DNA of 64,000 nt from Phycicoccus sp. M110.8 (GTDB lineage: Bacteria; Actinomycetota; Actinomycetes; Actinomycetales; Dermatophilaceae), in the NCBI RefSeq assembly GCF_032464895.1, contig NZ_JAWDIC010000003.1, positions 310,001-374,000 on the forward strand. Reading direction: 5' to 3'. Every line of letters starts with the position of its first letter. Within the stretch, counting starts at the first letter, position 1. Shown piece after piece: positions 59,131-64,000 of this stretch. The notes below the pieces were generated by a model. The model was not told where the DNA came from. It was given only the letters and a program-made list of their open reading frames with translations, and did not search any database. The position numbers were made by a program, and so were the translations under genes.

Positions 59131-59931
59131 TCACCCCACCGTCACGGCGACGTCACGCCGGCCGCCGGGAGCCGCGACGGCACCTGTCCGGCAGCCGCGC
59201 AGCAGGGCCGTCATGAGGGCCGACGGCTGCACACCGAGCTCGTGGTCGAGCAACCGGGCGTACCGGTCGTGCTGTCGGACGGCCTCGGCGACGTTGCCCT
59301 CCTGCAGGTGGACCGACAGGAGCAGCCGGTGGCCGCTCTCGCGCAGCGGGTCCGCCTCCACCAGCGCCAGGGCCACCTGCAGCGCCTCGCCGGTCCGGCG
59401 CTGGTCGAGCAGCGCCGTGCCGATGACGTCGAGCGAGTACAGGCGCAGCTGGCGGAAGCGGTCCCGCTCCTCGACGACCCACTCGTCGTACCACCCGGTC
59501 AGCAGGTCGCCGCCGAGCCTTCGCAGCGCCTCGCCCGCGCCGAGCAGGCCCGCCGGCGGCTGCCGGGTGGCCAGGACCAGCTGGGTGTCCCGGAGCAGGC
59601 CGTGCAGGTCGACGACGACGTGCGCGGCCAGGGCGAGCCCGGTCCCGCAGGTGCGCACCAGCCCCGGGCCCGGGACGGCGGCGATGCGCCAGAGCGCGCT
59701 GCGCAGGCTGGCACCGGCGTGCTGCTCGTCGGCGTCCGGCCAGAGCGTAGCGCTCACCAGCGAGCGCGGCGTCGGCCGGGCCAGGAGGGCCAGCAGGGCG
59801 AGCAGCCGTTGCGAGGTGGCGGGCAGCTCGACCGGCTCGTCCAGGTACCGGAGCTCGAAGTCGCGCACGACGTCGAGCGCCACGGGAGCCTCGAGGCCGG
59901 CGCCTGCGGTGACGTCCAGCACGGTCCTCAC
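59131..59931 (-). CDS. BTAD-domain (SARP-like) transcriptional regulator
   Basis: The protein has 266 residues from a GTG. The N-terminal part is a degenerate OmpR-type winged helix (ELPATSQRLLALLALLARPT, PRSLVSATLWPDADEQHAGA, SLRSALWRI). The rest is a BTAD helical-repeat domain (WVVEERDRFRQLRLYSLDVI, GHRLLLSVHLQEGNVAEAVR, RYARLLDHELGVQPSALM). SARP proteins of this small size activate secondary-metabolite clusters in actinobacteria. No ATPase or TPR extension is present. It heads a five-gene same-strand run and probably controls it. Confidence 0.87.
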   Translation of the reverse strand: MRTVLDVTAGAGLEAPVALDVVRDFELRYLDEPVELPATSQRLLALLALLARPTPRSLVSATLWPDADEQHAGASLRSALWRIAAVPGPGLVRTCGTGLALAAHVVVDLHGLLRDTQLVLATRQPPAGLLGAGEALRRLGGDLLTGWYDEWVVEERDRFRQLRLYSLDVIGTALLDQRRTGEALQVALALVEADPLRESGHRLLLSVHLQEGNVAEAVRQHDRYARLLDHELGVQPSALMTALLRGCRTGAVAAPGGRRDVAVTVG

Positions 59932-60275
59932 CCCTCATCCGGAGCGACGGCAGCGCAGCAGGACCTCCGGCTCGGGTGGGGTTCCGCCGGGGACGGCGGA
60001 CACCCACACCGATGGTCCCTGCAGGCCCGAAACGCGCCGTTCCACGATCCAGACATCGTAAAGCGAGGCTGCGGGCCCCAAATACAGCGGATGACGGAGC
60101 CCGGGGCAGCCAGCACACGTTGGAGTGCGCGGCACTGTGCGTTGCCCCTCGTCCCGGGGCAATGCACAGCGTCTCGACATGGACCCGCCTCGCGGGGTCC
60201 GCCGGGCCTCCCCGGGCGGCCCGGGTGGCACGTCAGGCGCCAGGCTCGGGTGGCGCGCCAGGCGCGGGTGGCGCG
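59932..60275. other. 344-base non-coding region between the BTAD regulator and ppsA
   Basis: No credible gene is seen. Nearest the regulator is a TCCGCC/GGCGGA hairpin near 59984-60000. The middle (60020-60090) is the most A+T-rich part and on the minus strand holds a possible TACGAT -10 preceded by TTGGGG at a slightly short 15-base spacing, a candidate promoter for the BTAD operon. A strong hairpin lies at 60135-60169, and short repeats of CGGGTGGCGCGTCAGGCGC type lie at 60210-60280 next to the ppsA stop. Confidence 0.5.
60135..60169. terminator. Strong stem-loop downstream of ppsA
   Basis: Arms CTGTGCGTTGCCCC (60135-60148) and GGGGCAATGCACAG (60156-60169) pair over 14 bp with one G-T mismatch around a seven-base loop. 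It is 107 bases beyond the ppsA stop and has no T-run. A terminator is the simplest reading; an operator for the BTAD promoter is an alternative. Confidence 0.5.
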
Positions 60276-62660
60276 TCAGCCGGCGTGCTTGGCCAGGGCG
60301 AGCCAGGTCTCGACGACGGTGTCGGGGTTGAGCGACATCGACTCGATGCCCTGGTCCATCAGCCACTCCGCGAGGTCCGGGTGGTCCGACGGCCCCTGGC
60401 CGCAGATGCCGATGTACTTGCCCTGCGCGCGACAGGCCTCGATGGCCATGGCGAGCATCTTCTTCACCGCCGGGTCGCGCTCGTCGAAGGCGTCGGCCAC
60501 GAGGCCGGAGTCGCGGTCGAGCCCCAGCGTGAGCTGGGTGAGGTCGTTCGAGCCGATGGAGAACCCGTCGAAGTGCTCGAGGAACTCCTCGGCGTTGACC
60601 GCGTTCGAGGGGACCTCGCACATCATCACGACCTGCAGGTCGTTCTCGCCGCGGCGCAGTCCGTTCTGGGCGAGCAGGTCGATGACGCCCTTGGCCTCGG
60701 TGACCGTGCGCACGAACGGGATCATCACCTTGACGTTGGTCAGCCCCATCTCGTCGCGCACGAGCCGCAGCGCCTCGCACTCCATCGCGAAGCACTCGGC
60801 GAACTCCGGCGAGAGGTACCGCGCCGCGCCGCGGTACCCGATCATCGGGTTCTCCTCGTGCGGCTCGTAGCGGGACCCACCCAGCAGCCCGGCATACTCG
60901 TTGGACTTGAAGTCGGACATGCGCACGATGACCGGCTCCGGCGCGAACGCGGCGGCCAGCATCGAGATCCCCTCGGCGACGCGCTTGACGAAGAAGTCGC
61001 GCGGGCTGTCGTACGCCGCGATGAGCGCCTCGACCTCGGCCCTGACCGCGGGCTCCTGGTCCTCGAGCTCGAGCAGCGCCTTGGGGTGGATGCCAATCTG
61101 GCGGTTGATGATGAACTCGAGCCTGGCCAGCCCGACCCCCCGGTTGGGCAGGCGGGAGAACTCGAACGCCTGGTCGGGGGTGCCGACGTTCATCATGACC
61201 TTGACGGGCAGCTCGGGCATGTCGTCGAGCGCGGTCTCGGAGACGGTGAACGCCATGGTCCCCTCGTAGACGCGGCCGGTGTCGCCCTCGGCGGCGGAGA
61301 CGGTGACCTCCTGCCCCTCGGCCAGGCTCGTGGTGGCGGTGCCGGTACCGACGACGGCGGGGATGCCGAGCTCGCGGGCGATGATCGCGGCGTGGCAGGT
61401 GCGGCCGCCGCGGTTGGTGACGATCGCGCTGGCCCGCTTCATGATCGGCTCCCAGTCGGGGTCGGTCATGTCGGCCACGAGCACCTCGCCCGCGACGAAG
61501 TCGTGCATCTGCTCCGCCGAGGTCAGCACCCGCACCGCACCGGCGCCGATCTTCTGCCCGATGGCGCGGCCCTCGACCAGGACGGTGCCACGCTCGTCCA
61601 GCCGGTACCGCTGCAGCGACGACCCGGTCTGCCGCGACTTCACCGTCTCGGGGCGAGCCTGCAGGACGTAGAGCAGGCCGTCGACGCCGTCCTTGCCCCA
61701 CTCGATGTCCATCGGCCGGCCGTAGTGCTCCTCGATGGCCAGGGCGTGCTTCGCGAGCTCGGTGACCTCCTCGTCGGTGAGGCTGAGCCGGTGGCGGTCG
61801 GCCTCGTCGACGTCGACGAACTCGATCGTGCGGCCGACCTCGGTGTCGGAGGTGTAGACCATCTTAATCGCCTTGGCGCCCAGGCCCCGCTTGAGGATCG
61901 CCGGCCGGCCCTCGCGCAGCGCCGGCTTGTAGACGTAGAACTCGTCCGGGTTCACGGCGCCCTGCACGACCGCCTCGCCGAGCCCGTAGCTGCTCGTCAC
62001 GAACACCGCGTCGGGGAAGCCGGACTCGGTGTCGATGGTGAACATGACGCCCGAGGAGCCGATGTCCGAGCGGACCATCCGCTGCACCCCGGCCGACAGC
62101 GCGACCGCCGCGTGGTCGAAGTCGCTGTGCACCCGGTAGGCGATCGCCCGGTCGTTGTAGAGCGAGGCGAAGACGCGCTTGATGGCCAGCAGGATCGAGT
62201 CGATCCCGCGCACGTTGAGGAACGTCTCCTGCTGCCCCGCGAACGACGCGTCCGGCAGGTCCTCCGCCGTGGCGCTGGAGCGCACCGCGAAGCTCACCTC
62301 GTCGCCGTGGTCGCCCACCAGCCGCTCGTATGCCGTGCGGATCTCGTCCTCGAGGTCGGCCGGGAACGGCTGCTGCTCGACGGCCTCACGGATCCGGGCG
62401 CCCACCTCGGCCAGCGCACGCGTGTCCTCGACGTCGAGGCTGCCGAGCAGGTCGTTGACAGTGTCGACCAGGCCCTCGTGGGCCAGGAACCGCCGGTACG
62501 CCTCCGCGGTCGTGGCGAACCCGTCGGGCACCCGCACCCCGGCGGCCGAGAGGTGCTGGACCATCTCGCCGAGGGAGGCGTTCTTGCCGCCGACGGTCTC
62601 CACGTCGTCCAGACCGAGGTCTGCGAACCACACGATGTTGGCGGAGTCGTTGCGGGTCAA
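60276..62660 (-). CDS. ppsA: Phosphoenolpyruvate synthase
   Basis: The protein has 794 residues (E. coli enzyme 792) from a TTG at 62660, behind AAAGGAAC; the next residues are [20 protein letters not shown]. The ATP-grasp N-terminal domain includes [20 protein letters not shown] and [20 protein letters not shown]. The phosphohistidine domain has [20 protein letters not shown] with the phospho-His at about 423. The C-terminal PEP/pyruvate barrel has [20 protein letters not shown] and [17 protein letters not shown] with the catalytic Cys. It makes PEP from pyruvate and ATP in gluconeogenesis. It lies 32 bases after its regulator gene. Confidence 0.95.
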   Translation of the reverse strand: MTRNDSANIVWFADLGLDDVETVGGKNASLGEMVQHLSAAGVRVPDGFATTAEAYRRFLAHEGLVDTVNDLLGSLDVEDTRALAEVGARIREAVEQQPFPADLEDEIRTAYERLVGDHGDEVSFAVRSSATAEDLPDASFAGQQETFLNVRGIDSILLAIKRVFASLYNDRAIAYRVHSDFDHAAVALSAGVQRMVRSDIGSSGVMFTIDTESGFPDAVFVTSSYGLGEAVVQGAVNPDEFYVYKPALREGRPAILKRGLGAKAIKMVYTSDTEVGRTIEFVDVDEADRHRLSLTDEEVTELAKHALAIEEHYGRPMDIEWGKDGVDGLLYVLQARPETVKSRQTGSSLQRYRLDERGTVLVEGRAIGQKIGAGAVRVLTSAEQMHDFVAGEVLVADMTDPDWEPIMKRASAIVTNRGGRTCHAAIIARELGIPAVVGTGTATTSLAEGQEVTVSAAEGDTGRVYEGTMAFTVSETALDDMPELPVKVMMNVGTPDQAFEFSRLPNRGVGLARLEFIINRQIGIHPKALLELEDQEPAVRAEVEALIAAYDSPRDFFVKRVAEGISMLAAAFAPEPVIVRMSDFKSNEYAGLLGGSRYEPHEENPMIGYRGAARYLSPEFAECFAMECEALRLVRDEMGLTNVKVMIPFVRTVTEAKGVIDLLAQNGLRRGENDLQVVMMCEVPSNAVNAEEFLEHFDGFSIGSNDLTQLTLGLDRDSGLVADAFDERDPAVKKMLAMAIEACRAQGKYIGICGQGPSDHPDLAEWLMDQGIESMSLNPDTVVETWLALAKHAG

Positions 62661-62692
62661 GGCGTTCCTTTCGGTGTGCGGCCGGTGCCGCG

Positions 62693-63529
62693 TCAGCTGG
62701 TGGCGGGGAGCTTGCTGCTCTGCATGATGACGGCCGCCATCTCCTCCACCGACATCGAGGCGGAGTTGATGGACGGTATGCGGTGGGCCCGGTACAGCGC
62801 CTCGGCGCGGCGCAGCTCGTAGCTGCACTGCGCGAGGGTGGCGTAGGTGGACCCCGGCCGGCGCTCCCCGCGCACCTGGCTGAGGCGGGCGGGCGTCGAC
62901 AGCAGGCCGAAGCACCGGTCGACCAGACCGCGCACTGGGCGGGGCAGGCCTCCGGACTCGAAGTCCTCCTCCACCAGCGGGTAGTTGGCGACCTTGATGC
63001 CGTGCTGGAGGGCGAGGTACATCGACGTGGGCGTCTTGCCGCAGCGCGACGGCGCGATGAGGATCAGGTCGGCCGCCTCGAGGTGGCGCAGGCTGGCGCC
63101 GTCGTCGTGCTCCATGGCGTACTCGATCGCCTTCATCCGGGCGTCGTACCGGCGCTGGTCACCGAGGCCGTGCAGGGCAGCCACCCCGTGGGCGGCGTTG
63201 ACGTGCAGCACCCGCTCGATGGTGTCCAGGTGCGAGCCGAACAGGTCGATGAAGGCGGCCTTGGTCTCCTGCAGCGCCATCCGGACGTCGTCGTCGGAGA
63301 CGGTGGAGAACACCAGTGGTGAGACCGACTCGGTGACGGCGGCGTCGAGCTCGGCCACCACCGACCGCGCCTGCTCGACGGTCGTGATGAACGGGAACTT
63401 CCGGCGGACGAACCGCACGGACGGGAACTGCTGGAGCATGAGGTTGCCCAGCGTCTCGGCGGAGATGCCCGTGCCACCGGCGACGAAGAAGACAGGGGTC
63501 GCGGGGGCGTCCTCGCGGGTGGTCTCCAT
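62693..63529 (-). CDS. ppsR: PEP synthase regulatory protein (DUF299 kinase/pyrophosphorylase)
   Basis: The protein has 278 residues from an ATG behind GAGGAGG. The family's P-loop is present as [20 protein letters not shown] near residue 160, with the N-terminal [20 protein letters not shown] and C-terminal [20 protein letters not shown]. Such proteins phosphorylate a Thr on PEP synthase with ADP and reverse it with phosphate, switching the enzyme off and on. The operon with ppsA fits this directly. The family motif usually has Ser or Thr where this one has Cys-Gly before Lys-Thr. Confidence 0.93.
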   Translation of the reverse strand: METTREDAPATPVFFVAGGTGISAETLGNLMLQQFPSVRFVRRKFPFITTVEQARSVVAELDAAVTESVSPLVFSTVSDDDVRMALQETKAAFIDLFGSHLDTIERVLHVNAAHGVAALHGLGDQRRYDARMKAIEYAMEHDDGASLRHLEAADLILIAPSRCGKTPTSMYLALQHGIKVANYPLVEEDFESGGLPRPVRGLVDRCFGLLSTPARLSQVRGERRPGSTYATLAQCSYELRRAEALYRAHRIPSINSASMSVEEMAAVIMQSSKLPATS

Positions 63530-63699
63530 CGTCCTCCTCTCCGGCAGGCGCGCGCCGACGCTGGCGCAGCCGTGGGGCCGATCGTGGCAGCCCGGTCCGG
63601 CCCGGCGCCAGTTGGGTCCCGTCGGGCGCCCCGGCGCACCGTCCGGCATCCGGAAATCCGGCGGCCGGGGGGTTGCGTCCGCCTCGATCCGGCGCATCA

Positions 63700-63717
63700 T
63701 AGGAAAAGCTTTTCCTA
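63700..63717. promoter_or_regulatory. Perfect 18-bp palindromic operator upstream of the exported pectinase-like gene
   Basis: TAGGAAAAGCTTTTCCTA is an uninterrupted palindrome in an otherwise G+C-rich gap, 33 bases before the ATG at 63750. The A+T-rich symmetric form recalls LacI- or IclR-type sugar operators. The regulator is not in the window. Confidence 0.8.
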
Positions 63718-63749
63718 CCTCTTTCTCCACCAGTGCAAGGGAGCACTCC

Positions 63750-64000
63750 ATGGACACGACCCGTCGCACCTTCCTCCGCGCCACCGCCCTCGGGGCGACC
63801 GCGCTCGGCCTCGGCGGCGTGGGCGTCCCGGCCGCCCTCGCGGACCCCGAGTCCGGCGGGCCGGAGAGCAACCCGTGGGCGCGGGCCAACTACATCAGCG
63901 CCAAGGTCCGCCGCCTGCACTTCCCCGACCGCTGGTTCGACGTCACCGAGTTCGGCGCCGTCGGCGACGGGGGAACCGACTGCACGGCCGCCTTCCGCGA
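63750..64000 (+). CDS. Tat-exported right-handed beta-helix protein (polygalacturonase/GH28-like), 5' part
   Basis: Only the first 83 codons are in the window. The start MDTTRRTFLRATALGATALG is a twin-arginine signal (R-R-x-F-L) with a hydrophobic core, and cleavage is likely after P-A-A-L-A. The mature part reaches RWFDVTEFGAVGDGGTDCTA, the D-V-x-x-F-G-A-x-G-D-G motif that opens pectate-lyase-superfamily and GH28 polygalacturonase domains. It would be secreted folded and act on plant pectin or a similar polysaccharide. The catalytic residues lie beyond the right edge. Confidence 0.8.
   Translation, partial: MDTTRRTFLRATALGATALGLGGVGVPAALADPESGGPESNPWARANYISAKVRRLHFPDRWFDVTEFGAVGDGGTDCTAAFR

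Larger units (their letters stand above)
1..64000. repeat. Dispersed over-represented octamer CGGCATAC / GTATGCCG
   Basis: Reading the + strand I count 24 exact CGGCATAC (for example near 2731, 6341, 7857, 9769, 11870, 15268, 17058, 19166, 20562, 22147, 25134, 27121, 29414, 30557, 32167, 35415, 37518, 40436, 42807, 50188, 53568, 54757, 57187, 60892) and 16 exact GTATGCCG (2218, 7090, 12697, 16713, 22675, 23887, 31934, 36187, 38868, 41232, 41917, 50088, 54922, 56819, 58808, 62327). At about 73 % G+C a given 8-mer of this composition is expected about once per strand in 64 kb. Copies lie in genes and in gaps, and none occurs between about 42.8 and 50.1 kb. In genes they are read as Ala-Tyr (GCA TAC), Tyr-Ala (TAT GCC), Gly-Ile (GGC ATA) or Met-Pro, so the selection seems to act on DNA rather than protein. 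The function is unknown. Confidence 0.8.

Noticed and set aside
1-64000. CRISPR arrays, insertion sequences, transposases, prophage
   Set aside because: No regularly spaced repeats with unique spacers and no transposase, integrase or phage structural gene was seen. The signal-less CHAP enzyme has no phage neighbours.

Overview
The window is 64 kb of very G+C-rich DNA (roughly 70-75 % by eye) with dense, often overlapping genes (ATGA and GTGA junctions), many GTG starts, the actinobacterial order tRNA-Trp - secE - nusG - rplK - rplA - rplJ - rplL, a rpmG - hadA - hadB - murB block, an mce locus and BTAD- and LysR-type regulators. This points to a chromosomal segment of a high-GC actinobacterium. 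A member of the Intrasporangiaceae or a related micrococcalean family is a guess from overall style, not something the sequence proves. I see no insertion sequence, integrase, prophage or CRISPR array.

Layout. 1-6007 (minus): an mce lipid-import operon, ATPase - two YrbE permeases - at least four MCE proteins, cut by the left edge. 6163-6567: a small membrane protein. 6670-11658 (minus): ribosomal and secretion genes (rplL, rplJ with an attenuator-like leader, a LppX/LprG-type lipoprotein, rplA, rplK, nusG, secE, tRNA-Trp). 11890-17260 (plus): aminotransferase, DUF5709 protein, MFS transporter, TolB-like protein, adenosine deaminase. 17276-19901 (minus): murB, hadB, hadA, rpmG, tRNA-Met, tRNA-Thr. 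20073-21779: a divergent LysR/SDR pair around a clear LysR box. 21787-23529: glutaryl-CoA dehydrogenase-like gene and aroQ. 23717-32350 (minus): a complete form II CO-dehydrogenase-type molybdenum hydroxylase operon (MobA-like, MoxR, VWA, XdhC, CoxS, CoxL, CoxM, CoxG).

32837-38347 holds a single 1836-residue acyl-CoA carboxylase (BC-BCCP-central-CT) of eukaryote-like layout. 38487-43449 is a possible light/oxidative-stress group: photolyase, CPBP protease, a nucleotide-binding/TspO fusion, an SRPBCC protein and a converging paralogue. 43522-45401 is a SIS/DeoC-like sugar-phosphate pair; 45539-47326 an orphan histidine kinase; 47530-48612 a lactonase-family propeller behind a duplicated start region.

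48593-54096 looks like the accessory half of a propane-monooxygenase (mim/prm) locus: amidohydrolase, DUF59 protein, alcohol dehydrogenase, then DUF1097 and ABM proteins, with a divergent GAF/HTH_8 regulator and a twin palindromic operator, but no monooxygenase subunits. 54078-59931 (minus) is an uncharacterised directon: BTAD regulator, four-helix membrane protein, CHAP/peptidoglycan-binding protein, SGNH hydrolase, O-methyltransferase. 60276-63529 is ppsR-ppsA (PEP synthase and its regulator). The right edge opens a Tat-exported pectinase-like protein behind a perfect 18-bp palindrome.

The most striking signal is not a gene. An 8-mer, CGGCATAC / GTATGCCG, occurs 40 times by my count, where about two would be expected from composition. 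It lies on both strands and in several reading frames, and it forces otherwise rare codons (ATA, TAT, GCA).
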